Shown one piece after another: positions 12,421 to 26,600 of a DNA stretch of 64,000 nucleotides. A program made the translations under genes and the position numbers. Under the pieces are notes generated by a model that saw nothing but the letters and a program-made list of their open reading frames with translations, was not told where the DNA came from and ran no database searches. Source of the DNA: Pampus argenteus (Eukaryota; Chordata; Actinopteri; Scombriformes; Stromateidae); the NCBI GenBank assembly GCA_036937835.1, contig CM072866.1, positions 15,842,501 through 15,906,500 of the forward strand, given 5' to 3'. Within the stretch, counting starts at the first letter, position 1, and each line of letters begins with the position of its first letter.

Positions 12421-15400
12421 TGTTGTCATGTGACAACTGATAAAACTCATTTGCTGCTGAAGACTGTAAGATGTGCTTGAAATCACAAGTAAAAGCATAG
12501 TAATTAGGCCTTGAGATTATAACAACAAAAACAAAACAGCTTTGTTACCATACAGCCTTCAAGCTGTTAGGTTTTATGAGTGATCATTTCCCTCATTCTG
12601 CCTTGAATACTCAAACATAAAAGTAAACATTGTTTAACACTTAAAGCCTAAAATGTTTTCAGTAAAAGTAAAACAAGCACCCATGTTCTTTGATGTCCTA
12701 TATTCTATTTTCTCTACTTTATGAATGTAAAGCATAAAAATCTAATCACAGTCTCTGCTTGCATTGTGACTGACTTTTTCCAGGCCACCCTGTTCACACA
12801 GATGAAGCAGATGAACTCAATAACTCTATTTATATTCATGTTCAAATACAGATTTGTGTTACAGCTTTGCTTTGAGCAGAGTTTGAGTGGGAGTTGTTCA
12901 TATGTAGAAATACTGAGTGAATATTATCAAAGAATAATCCTTTCTATATTACAGTGATATGTATGTTAATATTTTAGAAAATGTTTCTTGTTGTCCAGAA
13001 GATGGTGATAAAGGGATTAGATGAACCATCATCTCATCACAACCAGGCCTGAAATGTCTATGAGCTTCACTGTGTGGCTGCACAAAACCAGACATTTAAC
13101 ACAATACATTTCATGCAGCACTGAAAGGATGATTTAAGGTAAAAGCCATTATTTCTTTTTGATTCTCCTCATGATGTCTAAACCAATTACAGAAGACGAC
13201 ATTTAGATGAGAGAAGCACTGCGAAGCACAGAGTGATGTCGAATATTTAAGACGACCGAGATGTGGATTGTACAAAAGGGTTTCAACTTATTATCAGGAA
13301 GATGTATCTAATATTTTCTTAAATAATCACAGGTTTGATTCACCTCTTTGGCTTTTAATGTCTTATAAAAATGTGTAGTCCGGGTCACATTTCAGATGTC
13401 TACCAGCTGTTAACAAGTCCAACAAATAGTGATTTTTTTCCCTCTAAACTTACATGGTTTAGTTTCAAAAACTGTTCAAATGATCCAAAATTTCACCAAA
13501 AAATCAAAGATTAGAGAAAAAGTCCAGAAACTGAAAACAGATTTGTGTATCAGAACTTTTTTTTTTCTTCTTTCCTCTCTTAATCATCTCATGACCCGGT
13601 TAGGTCTATCTGGTGACCCTTTGGAGGGGCCTGACCCCTAGGTTGGGAAGCACTATAGCTAACTGAATATGAAGTAGTTGAAACTCCACCTCCAGCTTCA
13701 ACAGTAACATGCTGGTCTAACACTGATACTTCACTTTTAATAATAATGAAATATATGATAATATATCAGTCAGAGGGACAGAATGAACAGCTCATCTGTG
13801 AAGCCGTGTATATGGTCTAAATATCGTCTGTTATTAACTACCAAACATTATTTTTGCTGCACATAATATGCACTCTTAGTCAGTCAGTTTTTGGAAGTTC
13901 AGACAGAACAAGCATGGCTGTGCTTTGAGTTAATTGTTCTGTGTCAGTATGACATCAAGGTCATAAGGACATGTTAAGTGGAGCAGAGCATGCGGACAAA
14001 AAAAGGCAGGAAAGAGCAGGCAGTAGAAATTAAAAAAACAGTATTTCTGTATTCAACAAACAAAACATCCAAAGGATGAAAAAAGACTGAACTGAACAAC
14101 AGGACGTAATTGTAAACTGAACTATGGAGGGAGTGGAGAAAGGGGGAAACACAGAGTTCAGCATCACTTACATTTAAAGTGAAGTGTATCATGCAAGAAT
14201 GTCTTAATGGTCAGTATGAACAGGAGGAATGATTACAGCAAAACAAATGTGTCAGTGTGCACCTGACTTTTATTTTAAGAGAGACTTTGAAATTGTGAAA
14301 ATTGTGAATCAGACTGAAAGGTCAGGCGATCACCAAAGTGATTACAATCATCCTGAGGAGGAATTAATGTAAAAAAAAAGTTGACCACAAAATATCACAC
14401 AATAACAAAAATGTTAAACTTATGATGGCTCTAGAGGAAAAGACCAATGTCATTAGGATTAATCAAGCTGGGGTCCATGAGTGTTTGCACAAAATTGAAT
14501 TTCCAATAGCACTGAATATTTCAGTTTTGACCAAAGTGGCCATCCTAGAGCTCCCATGCCTAAAAAGTAATTTAGTCATTAGATATAGAGCATAAACTAT
14601 TTAATTTAACTGGAGTGGCAGCTACTTTGATTAAATATGTTTTATATTCACTATGAAATTTTCAACTTGTGAAAAACCCCTCTCTGTTGAGCTAAATGTT
14701 ATATTAATTTGAAGCATTATGAATTAATGTGAACTGGTATTACCTCTTCCTCTCATGTGAAAAAGACACACTCAGTTTTGACATCATATGATTGGATGTC
14801 TAAGGATCAGAAGCCTTGATGGCGAGAGGCAACTCGTGGCCTTGTGTCAGATACAACCTGTCAGTCAACAACAGAAGACCGTCACTTGAATAAAATCTAA
14901 TCATCTCTGAAGCACACATTTATGTTTTTGCTTTTCCTCAGTGTAGATTGACATTTTCATTATTTAGTTACCTCACAGCAAGAATCTTGATTTGAATCCC
15001 ACAAGCACCAACTGGGGCTGATCTTTGTAGACTGTGGGGATGTGTTTGTTTGTGCGGTATGAACGCATTTCAGTGAGAAAAAAAACAACAACATTATTTT
15101 CTTGTTTCTGGAAAACAAGAAAATAATTGTGGATTGTGTTGAAAATATTAAAACATATATGAGAGTATAGCTTTTTATATATAAAAAAAACAAATCTACT
15201 GCTTGATTATAAGCTTATCTGTTAGAATAGATGTGACTTCTATGTTTGACCAGTACCAAAAGGGATGCTGTGTATGCTGGGTTTTACTGCCCTTCAGCAG
15301 TGATTTTAATATCTGGTCCTTGGTCTAGGGAACCTCAGAGCAGCTATGCTTCGCTGACTGACAATCCTACAGACTCTCAATACACTCTTATCACCTCCAC

Positions 15401-16731
15401 CTCCACCTCCAAACCCAAGCTGAATACAAGAAGTGGACTTATTACATGACTACACTTTACAGGATTTTGTATTTGTATTCCAAAATGTTTTCTTTCCGCC
15501 ATCATTCCCTCTATGAGATATCATCATGTTGCTGCATTCCTTGGTTATAGTGTAGTCACATGTTTTAACAAGCGGCCTGTACATTTGTTCTAACTAAATT
15601 TTTCCAACACATCCAGCTGGAACAAAAACACAATTGAACTTGAATGTGATAAGGGCTCCTGAGTGGGTAATGTATATTAGTTAGTGAGAGAAAGAGAACA
15701 GACATGCCCCTGGATGCTAACAAACATACACACACACACACACACACACAATCATACACCATTAAATAGCAATGAAGCAGAGTTCATTACAGTAGCTGTT
15801 ATGTTTACTGTAACATTATTTTTAGCATCCGCCTGATTCTCTTGAGAGAGACATGTGATTTAAACGAGATAAACGTAATCCTGCTGCTTGAATATATAAC
15901 ACATGCAATTAAAGTAAATATTGTGAAAACTATATTTTATAAATCCTGACACGGATTCCCTGAAGGGAGAAGTTTAGGAGTTTGTGTGTCCAACGATTTC
16001 ATCCCTCTGCATAAATGAGATGCAATAAAAACACTAATATGCGTGATTTTTCAAAACTACACTCAGAACTGTGTTTTAGTAAAAAAACACTATTACTGGA
16101 AACAACTCTAGCCTCTCTTTATACCTGCCTAATAATTTTTTTAAATGTTTCAACAAGTTCACAAAAAAGCTTCACGTGTTATCAAGTTATTGAACATGTG
16201 ATCATCACGCACATTCTTGAAAACACTATCGTACACGGATATAAAAGTCACTGAAGATGCACAACTTACTTCCTCATGCCATGTGAGACCATGTGTACCT
16301 GAACCTATCTGTGGTTTTCACATTAACTGAGTCATGGCTGACTGTGACTCACAGTCTGGAGGAGTACACCGGTCTGCATAAACAGGGACTGAAGCATAGC
16401 GACGCTCTCAGACTGGCATCGTGTCTAATGTGGGTTTGTTTAAATAATGAATACATACCACTTCTGAGGATATTCATTTCCCCATTTAGACCAGATAGCA
16501 TTTCATATAATGAAATCAGACTGTAGCCTACTATCTGTTCAATAAGGCCACATTTTATTTATCACCTCTCAAACATACATCAGTATGTATTCTTAATGAA
16601 ATGATATAGGAGTTACTCATCAGTTCTTTTTAAATGAACTTGTAGACAATAGACGTGTTCAGCATACATCCTTAATGCTTAATACACAACAAGCATCATC
16701 AATTTATATATGTCTCCAGTTTGTGTATTGG
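12421..16731. other. Intergenic; no gene recognised
   Basis: AT-rich sequence with only short, low-complexity open frames on both strands. It contains a (CA)n run at about 15728-15751. No exon, RNA gene or clear transposon was recognised by eye. Confidence 0.6.
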
Positions 16732-17047
<316 letters not shown>

Positions 17048-17830
17048 TAATAGCACTTCCAGAGCTTTGAACCACATCTTATGATCTTCATCACAGTATG
17101 TAGTTGGCATGCTGTTGAGATAAGACGCAGTTAAAAGCCCCACAAATAGCTAATAAATGGATCTTGAGTTAAGAATGATCCTTCAGGCTATATCTGTACA
17201 AATGTTTTTTCATGTCACATCGCTTCACGTGAGGGTGCAATTTGTCCATATCCAAATTACTGCATATTTTGCTATGCTGATCTGATTCATGGCGCAGATG
17301 TGAAGACATTTTGCATTCAAATGTTTTACTTCAGAAGACTTCTTCTAAAAAAAGAGCCTCGTGGCACAACAACAGAGCCTAATGACTTCTCTCGCTCTTT
17401 TCCCCATGAGGCCCCTCTTTTTCGCTCTTCTTACTGCTAAAACGGGGATTCATTTGCATGCAAACCACAGACTTGATTCTCTCTTTTTCTTGATCTACTG
17501 CCAGCCAATAATGTTACCTGCAGCATCCATGTAATTGCTAAATAAAAAAAAAAAAATTCCTCGCTGTGACTCCAGCTGAAGAAAATCATTGGACAATTGT
17601 GTTTGTGTCACTGAGCACACTTTTATTCTACAGCTTTGCTTTGATACAGTGAAATGAATCTGCTATGTCATTATTACAAAAGAAAAATAAATAAATAAAT
17701 ATCATCACACACTGGTCTAACTAATGTTCATCTCAATACACCTGCAATTGTTTGGATGGAAAAATCAAAACAGAAACAACAGGACTGTGTTTCAAATATG
17801 AATAAAAACACATAAAAGTGAGTTTTGTTT

Positions 17831-18790
17831 ATACGGTGGGGACTAAAAGTTTTGGCAGTTTGGACATCTTATAATATGTCAAAAAGTAAGATTGTATTAC
17901 CATCATTTACAAAATAACAAAAAAACAAACAGAAAACAAAATAATGGAATCATTATTCATTCATAGAAGCCATCCTCTCTTTAACTTCAGCTCTTTCACA
18001 GATAGCATTAAGTTCAAATTTTGCTAAAATTTTATTGAATCAATTTTTCCTTCTATTTGTGAAATGCTCCCTGTGCCACTGGCTGCAATACAACCACAAA
18101 GCATGATTGATTCACCCCCCCATACTTCACAGCTGGACAGAGGTTCTTTTCATTAAATTCGGTGCCCTTTCTTCTGCAAACTCATTCAGGCCAAAAAGTT
18201 CTATTTTAACCTCCATGGAACTTGTTTCCAAAATGCATCAGGCTTGTCTATATGTTCATTTGCAAACTTCAAATGCTGGTGGTGAGGACGTAGAAGAGGT
18301 TTTCTTTTGATGACTCTTCCATTAAGACCATATTTGTACAAGTATCTCTTTATAGTGGAATAGTGTACCACAACTCCAGCGTCTGACAGCTCTTTCTGGA
18401 GGGATCGTGCAGTCAAACGTGACTTTTGACTTGCTTTTCTCACAATCTTTTGAGCTGTTCTGCCTGATATTTTTCTTGGTCTTCCAGATCTTACTTTGAC
18501 TTCCACGGTTCCTGATGACTGCCATTTCTTATTACACTCCGAACAGAGGATATTGGCATCTGAAAATGCTTTGGGAGCATCATTTATTTTCAGTTTCTGC
18601 GTTCTAGACAAGTTGGGGCAAGGTCAGAAAAGTCTGAGCATTTAAAACGTTTGAGATTGACATCACCTGGTCTTTCCAGATGATGATGATGTGAACAATC
18701 CATGACACTGTCAGGTCTCAGCTTTCCAAAGGGGGCAGCGCATGCTATAAACTCTGCATGAGCCCAAACTTTTGCAGATGCTTTTTTCCC
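17831..18790 (-). mobile_element. Degenerate Tc1/mariner transposon
   Basis: The minus strand at 18201-18611 encodes 136 residues typical of the N-terminal helix-turn-helix half of a Tc1 transposase: a GRPRKISGRT AT-hook-like link, LTARSLQKELSDAGV, then YSTIKRYLYKYGL. Past 18200 the catalytic half continues only as shifted, stop-bearing fragments. Near 18120-18040 the minus strand still reads close to a VKYGG...ASGTGS-like phrase. Likely ends are the ACTAAAAGTTTTGGCAG region at 17842 and its imperfect inverted match near 18770. The element cannot be autonomous. Confidence 0.8.
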
Positions 18791-19194
18791 CCCTTTCTGT
18801 TATTTTCAGAGTGTAACAAATGAAAAGAAGCTATGACTTTTAGCTATGAAAATGTTATATTTAGATCCTCACTGCATACTGTATTGTTCAACTGTGGATT
18901 AATATACATTTGATGCTCTAGAGAATATTTAAGGCACCAGGACGTGTATGAAGACGTGTATGAGGAATCGAATAAGAATAAATTTACAGTGCCCACATTC
19001 ATGGTAATGAAGGGAATAAGATATGTCAAGCTTTGGTTAAACACATTATACTTGATATTGGAACCAATTCTTGTTGTTTTTTTCTTGTTGATTTAGACTA
19101 AAAACTAAATATGACATACTTTAGGCCTGTGCTTCAAAACATGTGAAAATGAGATACTTTCACATATGTATTCTAAAAGATATAATTTAAAACC

Positions 19195-19330
19195 ATTTTC
19201 CTTACCTACAAAGCCCTTAATGGTCATGCACTATAATATCTTGAGGAGCTCATTGTACCCTATTACCCCACTAGAACCCTGGGCTCCCTACATGCAGGCT
19301 TACTTGTGGTTCCCTCTCATTCCTGTCCCA
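19195..19330 (+). mobile_element. LINE 3' fragment (L2/Rex1-like reverse transcriptase tail)
   Basis: One plus-strand frame reads YKALNGHAL, a stop, YLEELIVPYYPTRTLGS and AGLLVVPS. This matches the well-known C-terminal phrase of teleost L2/Rex1-type LINE reverse transcriptases (ALxxLAPxYLxDLL...PxRxLRS...GLLxVP). The stop codon and short length mark it as a dead fragment. Confidence 0.65.
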
Positions 19331-20394
19331 TTAATGCATGTTACTACCAGGTATCATGATTGCAGACTGCCTGCTGTCACCAAGGTCATGCTTGACGCCC
19401 ACTGCTACTATCATTATTGTTAATCATATATCTATTATAGATATTGTTGCTATTGTTATTATAAAATGACTTGATTTGACTTGGACTTGGAGGTGACAAA
19501 CTAAAGGTTGTGATAAAGTTTATAGTAAATCAACACTTACGTTGTTATGGTTGCGGTTTTGGATGATGTGTTCTAGCGCAAAATCACCAGGTGCCTCACT
19601 GATTAAATGTTAAACCTGTCATTAACAAAGTAAATAATTACATAAATCAGCCTCATCATTGGCTCATCAAACACACATGAAACAGCTGTGCTGTCCCTAC
19701 ATGGGGGGGCGGTTACACAGGGTGATCGCAACTTTACAATCAGAGTCCCAAGGTTTTGGAAAAGATTGAGTGTAGCTAACTTCTGAGCAGCTTTTAATTC
19801 ACTTTTTTAATTGGTATTATGTTTAATTGGTATTTAGTTTGTGTTTTCTGTTGTTTCATGTGTGCTATGCCTTCACTGGATCGTTGTTTTAAATGTTTGT
19901 ACTGTTTGTGAACGGTAATTCATTTGTGCATCAGCATTTGTGCTGATGTCTAAAATGTGTTAAGACTTCGAGTTACCTCTGTCTTCATTGCCTGGAGCTA
20001 CTGAGTGTTCTGATACTGCTCTGAATCTCTATCTCATCTAATTAAAAACCCCTGCAAACATCCTTATTACATTTCCTCTAGATGTTAAAATAATGACATG
20101 GAAAGGGAGAATAAACTGAAAAATGTATAGGTCAAAACTTCGTAGTTCAAATGAATATCCTCGTAAAAACCAATTATTTACTCTGCATGACTCGAGGTCA
20201 TCCACCTGCAGGCTGGATCTCTCCTCTGAATTCTGACTGAATGGAAAGGCCAAAGGCACAAAACAAACTAACCGGATGAGAGGAACTTCTCTCTTTGACT
20301 TAGTAAAACTTTCTTCATCAGTCATTTGTTCTCTTAAATCTGTAATTTTTTTTTCTGTAAATATGTAGACTGTGTTTTTCTTTCCCTCCTTCCG
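19331..20394. other. Intergenic; no gene recognised
   Basis: Nothing with coding character was seen. The minus-strand open frame at 20038-20325 does not resemble any protein I know. Confidence 0.5.
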
Positions 20395-20470
20395 CTGCTG
20401 TAGCAGGTAAATTTCCCCGTTGTGGGATTAATAAAGTATCTTAATCTTAATCTTAATAATCTTAATCTTC
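20395..20470 (+). repeat. LINE-type 3' tail with (ATCTTA)n microsatellite
   Basis: The phrase TTTCCCCGTTGTGGGATTAA followed by TAAAG and repeated TCTTAA units is a common 3' end of teleost non-LTR retrotransposon copies. A related tail in the opposite orientation occurs near 36000. Confidence 0.55.
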
Positions 20471-23400
20471 AGCAGCTCCACAGGCTCTATTTCAAATGCA
20501 AAGACACTGCAAGCCTGAAAAAAATAAAATCTAAATTCCCAAAGAGTTGTTTTCGGTGAATCGGCTCCAGTAATTTCTTAATATTGTCCTAGGCCGTTTC
20601 CTGGAATGGGCAGTTTAATTTGATGAAAATTATAGGGGAAATAGAGGCAGTTTCTGAGGCAGTACACACACTAAATATTTTACATGTACATTTACATATA
20701 TATTGTGTATTTTATAGTTTTCCAGAGAAATGTCCTTGAAAGAACAGCTACACTTTTAATGACCACGAACATTTCACTCTCTGTATTTGTTTGCATGTAT
20801 TTGCAGTGCTTTTAATAATAACTCATAACTAACAGTTATGAGGGTGATACCAATCAGGAACTAACTCATAGTAAAGCAACTGAACACTCGACATTTCCTT
20901 CCTTCAACTTGGTTCCAATAATTTCTAGGAAATTATGGAACATGAAAAATAAAACTTTATCCTGCAAACAATGTGCAATTACATTAAACCTGTAGTCTAT
21001 ATTTATATTGTCTGTCCCGCACTGCCTTCTAAACCAGCATTGTTTAATGTTCTCCTGTTCTTATGTACAATACAATGAAATGTTATAGTAACTTGTGCCT
21101 ACATAGCAGGTTTTTCCTACAAATTTGCATTCGGCAATGTGTGTAAAACTGCTGTCCAACAGCAAGGAAAGACACTAACCCATTGCCCATATGTGAAGTA
21201 TTTTTGTTGATGATCTGATGCAGCAGGCATTCATATTGCTAGTTTACTTAATATTTATATCTTTAGGTCAGATAGCTGCTAAAATGTTGTTAGTATTAAG
21301 GTGAAGAAAAAAACCAACAGGTGGATCAATATATGAAAGCAATTTTTAGTTGTAGCTCTACCCTAAATAGAAATTTGATTTAAAAGATTATTCAGAAATA
21401 TCATCTCAAAATAATAATTGTATATTGAATATTTTAATTGTTTAGCAGAAAATACAAGAGATTACATCAGCTATATGTAGACTAGTACATCCACAGTGAC
21501 AGTGGAGGGTATTAAGAGCGATAATAATAGACATCATTTTCTGTTGCTTTTTGTATGAAATTGGCAGCTGATGTGACATGAATTGAGAAACTCTTCATTT
21601 AGTTTCTTTCACAGACTTTGATGCTTTTCTAACCTCTAATACTGAATGTGAGCTTTGTGAAAGAGCGTCAACTTCCAGCGAGTATCTGTGCTTTGTTCTT
21701 GCAAAGCAGTTTTTTTTTTTATTTTACAAACACAATGGTGCCTTCACACAAAGCTTGGACACAATTACTGCACTCGTATTTAGATTCAAGGCTCATACAG
21801 ACGTTCTATTTCAAAGGATTTAGATACCATGTTATCTTGGTTCAATCAAAGACACAAAGCAAAGAAGCCAACGTACAACTGTTTGTTGTTGTTGTTTTTA
21901 TTCTTAATGTCTTAATGTTTTTCTATGTGTATATTTATGTGTACCTTAGATGTACATGTACATTGATCAACAGACAGTTTGAAACCTAACGGTGCTAACG
22001 TACAACTGTTTGTTGTAGATTTTAATTTTATTCTTAATGTAATTTAATTTTCTTACTCTAATTTTATGTTAATGTTTATTGTTATTTAGGTCCCTCGCTC
22101 TCACACAGTGAATGCAGTGAGGGACCTATTAAGATTACGCTGTTCATTATTATTATTAGTTATTCATGCAACTCTTCGACGGGCAATCGCACCCCTTAGC
22201 CATGCTCAAAAAGTTGGTTTGACATGGCAGGAACGGGCGACCTCGCGAAAATCGGCGTTGAGATTCAAAATGGCCGACTTCCTGTTGGAATGTCAGGGCC
22301 ATTTTTAGCAAAAACGAACTCGTCCTAGGGTATTCGCACCACAGACTCCACGCCGCCATCCATTGAGCTACGCCCATGTGCAGTTTCTTCCACCTTTTTT
22401 CCCCCGTTAAAAGGTTTTTTTGGTAGGCAAGTTTTTCCTTACCTGACAAATTATTATACAAATAAAATGTGATTTAATTTAATCTGATTTGGAAGCTTGT
22501 TTTCTAGGAACTGGATTTGGTCCAAAGAGACATTCTCACTTGTTGATCTCACTCTCTTGTTCTTAGCGTCTGATATAAAGTAGTAAAATGGGTAGTTGTT
22601 TTAAAAATGACCTTGAATTGGAAGGAGGTCCAAACCTATTCCATCTTTGTAGCTGCTCGCACACATCACCTCACCTTAGCTCTATGAACTCTTTTGTTGA
22701 AGGCTGCTTCTAGCTTAGCTGCATATAGTGTAGTGCCTCATTGAACTAAAACAAATTATCTGTGAAAATAGCTAATAAAAACTCAGTTAAGTAGAAAATA
22801 AACAGAAGACACCATAAGCAGGTCTAGTTAAAGCAAGATCCCACATCACGACAGCAGCACATTTAATACATGAAGTGGCTGAATAAAAAAACGGAACTAT
22901 TTAACCATGACAGTACTCAAATAATCACTCCCCTTTAATGCTTTGGAGCTGACAGAGCCACGTTTAAAAAATTGAGTTGTGGACATTAATTGCCTGAAAA
23001 TGTTACAGCATGTAACAAGAGATAGAGACATGTTTGAACTCACGCTCTATCGTGAAAATGAAGAGTAAAGCAAGTGTGATTCAATTACATTAATTAAAAA
23101 TGATTATTTGACTAGTTGCCAACTACTAAGCTTCTCAAGCGTGAATATTTTCTATGACAGTAAGCTGAATATCTTTGGCTTGTGGACAGTCGCGACAAAA
23201 CGAGGCGGATTTCAGGACTTAATCTTGGGAACGGCATTTTCTGCCATTTTAACCAATCAAATTGAAAAAATAATTAACATGTTAATCAACAGTAGTTGTT
23301 AGTTGCAGCCCAATTAAAATTTCAAAAAGGTTCAATGATGCAAAGAGAATATTAAAACAAAGGTCTGGCATTCATACGTTATGATGCTTATGAAAAAAAT

Positions 23401-23679
23401 ATGTTTTGCCTGGAAGGCATGACCATGAAAATCACACAGCTTTAACCACGACCGTGGAAACAGTTTCACATATAAATAATAATTCCAGTAATTAATGGAA
23501 AATGATATCATTCAAACTCATGTTCATGTATTTTTTTTAGTATGGAATACAATGGCTCATGGCTGCTATGAAATACTAATAAACTTTGTTGTATACCTGC
23601 TTTCAGTAGTTTAAGAGGAGCTGTAAAAGGACTTCAAGGACTTTCATGTGAAAACAAACGTGTTTGTGTGCGTTTTCAT
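20471..23679. other. Intergenic; dispersed-repeat fragments, no gene
   Basis: No credible coding exon. A segment of about 50 bp starting AACGTACAACTGTTTGTTGT near 21872 recurs directly near 21997. The 22085-22460 part (starting near TCCCTCGCTCTCACACAG, more GC-rich than its surroundings, with no frame conserved) looks like an inserted dispersed repeat. A GTTGTTAGTTGCAGCCC end at 23294-23311 matches the terminal motif of the GCTGCAAC repeat family. Confidence 0.5.
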
Positions 23680-26600
23680 TCATGTGACAGGTAGCACATT
23701 GACACAGTCTTCTACCATCTCAAACAGGAAGTGATGAGGACCACAACGCCGGGCCAAATCACTAGCTGTCTCACCGCTGTTGCTGCGGAGGCCCGCCTTT
23801 AGGTGGCGCTGAGAGAGGAGGAGCTCCAACATGTTGGCGGAGTCTGTTTTTGAGGAGCTGGTGTGGGAAGCAGCCAAGTGCAGCGGTGTGAGCCCTCCGT
23901 TGGTCTGAGCGTTGAGTTCAGCTCCATGCTGCAGGAGGAAACATGCCACGGTGACGCGGCTCCAGCGGCAAGCACTGTGAAGTGGTGTCCAACCATCAAT
24001 GGTGCGAGGGTTAACCTTAGAGCCAGTGACGAGTAATGCAGAAACCACATCAACATGGCCGCCGTATGCTGCGCGGTGCAGCGGAGTGTAACCATCCTCA
24101 TCATAGCAGTGCACCAGCAGAGGATCAGCCGTTAACAACCTGTGGACTGTTGACAGCTGAAAGAAAACAACAACAGAAATGCTGCAGTCAGGAAATGAAC
24201 CTGTACACTCATGGAAAACATTTTTACAGAAAAGTGCTGTGATTCAAATTGTTCCTGTTTCAGAATTACAGACTGAACTCGCTTCTGTTTTGACGACCTC
24301 TGTGGTTGGCCAGTAACTGTTATCATATACAGATACTGTTTTACAGTTTGTTTTTTTAATAAGTAGATAATACGCATTTTTCACTTTTTCACCACATTTA
24401 AAGACATGTTTCCTTTCCTCTCTGTCCTGGCCTTGTGTCAAAGTCTGCACCCTTGCCGGCTGCTCAGATATCAACTGACTTAAAGTACCAGTGCCCTTGA
24501 CACTTGTGGCTGCTATTGCTGCTACATAACAGTTACATCGTCTTGCTTTAAATTCAACTTTTTCTTGTAGAAAAACACTATTAGACACAAATTATTACAA
24601 AGATTTTTTACATATCCTGCCTGGAGGGGGTGTTGAATGTAAACAAACTAATCTCCACAGGGTATCTTTTAAGTGCTGATTATGTTGTGTGTAGGCATCA
24701 GTTGAAGAGTGTCAAAATGTTCCACTAGAAGTACAGACAGAATATGTAAAAAATTGCAGTAGTGTGTGAAGTGAAAGCTGCAGAAATAATCAAAGCACAC
24801 ATTGACACAGAACTAATCACACAAAAATTACAAAAGGTTTTTGATTAACCTTCTGTGTGTTGCGGAAAACTGTTACATGGCAACACAGTTGTTATGTACA
24901 TGGAGTTGTGATTAAATTAAACTGAAGCAGTTTTTCTTTCAAGTAAGCATCACCGTGGGAAGGTTTTAGGGTGCATTAAATCTGATGGTTTGTCCTTCTG
25001 CGAAATGTCACACTACGCTTCCATTCTTCACATAACTTCCACATATATTTACAAGTAAATGTTGGCTTTACTGCCAGGGACAGCAGACTCTCTTTATTGT
25101 TCAAATTCTGGCTTGCTCAAATGTTGAAATTATATTTAGATTTAAAAGCATTACATGACCTTTATTGTTAACTATGTGTTAGATGTTTACAAAACTGACA
25201 CTACACTTCGATTGTGAAACCACAATAGTTAAAGCTCAAGGTTTTTTGATATAAATGTGAAACAAACAATATAACACAGAAAGGTCCAGTAAGAGATCAA
25301 TAACACTGAAGCAGCTCCATTTTAACCACTTTTAAAAAATCTAAATCCAAAAACAGCCGCAGTCAAGACCACTGAAGGAAATCCTGTCCTTCATAACACA
25401 TTTTCTGTTTGCTACATAAAGATAACTATTATCACTTTGTTAACCTGAACTAGGTTAAACATCCACTATTTGCAAGATAGAAAGAAAATGTGTGCTTTTT
25501 GACATATGAAACATTGCTTGTTTTCAGCCATGAATCTATAATATTTCCGTTCAGAAACATCTGATAAAGAGGGCCATAAATACTTCACAATATAAAGTCC
25601 ACTTAACGGAGCAACGCTGTGTACTTTATCGATAATCAACATTCATAGCAGCTAGTCTCGGAGACGAGGGTTACATCTGTGTGATTGGTGTGCACTTCTT
25701 CTACTCCTATAGAGCCCACTGCCACGTCTTTAGTATGCTACGTCAGTCAAGATACAACATCCGATAATACAGGTTGCAGATCTACTGCTGGCAGAACCAA
25801 TAGGTTGACTGAGAAAGATAAACTATTCTTGAACCTATAGATAACATAACATAACAAAAAAAAAAAAACAAAAAAAAAAAACCATACTGAATGCCATGTA
25901 CACTTTATGACAAACCTTTTGCTTATTTCCGAGCAGCCATGTGTGTCTTACACACAAAAAAAACTGACTTACTAGGGAAGTCCTGCTGCAGATAATGGCA
26001 CTGCTTAGTGGACCCATGATGACACCTGACAGACTAGGTAGAAGCCTTTCTTCAAATACATTATGTGCTCTGATATCACTAAGTGGCAGAACGGGGAACA
26101 GACAGACCCGCAATTTCAAACACAATGACGAGCAGAATGCTGTTCCCCATATGATAAGGTTTCAAAAACGTTAAAAGGGCTATTAAGCTTTTTGTAATAT
26201 AAAATACAAAAGATAAAAAAAAACCATCTATAATTAACTGTTCTTAATGTAGCATCTCAATTTGTCTTTTGGTTGCACTGTGCAAGTGTAAATCACGCAA
26301 TTACACGTTAGACTTTTCTTTTTAAATCAAATCAAATCAAATTTTATTTATATAGCCCAAAATCACAAAATACATTTGTCTCAGAGGGCTTTACAATCTA
26401 AACAAATTAATAAATCAAATGTTTTGATTTGATACAGTGGTTTAGTGGTTAGTAATATTAGAAGGTCTTGGATTTGTATTGTATTGAACAAATGATGCCT
26501 TTTTGTGTAGAGTTTGCATTAGTTAATGTCTTGACTCCCAGTCCAAAACAAACTAATGTTAGGTATTTGCCCTCAGGGGAAATGAAAAATCAGTGAACTA

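Noticed and set aside
18201..18611. Tc1 transposase as a possibly functional gene
   Set aside because: The catalytic half is frameshifted and interrupted by stops, so only the N-terminal half is open.
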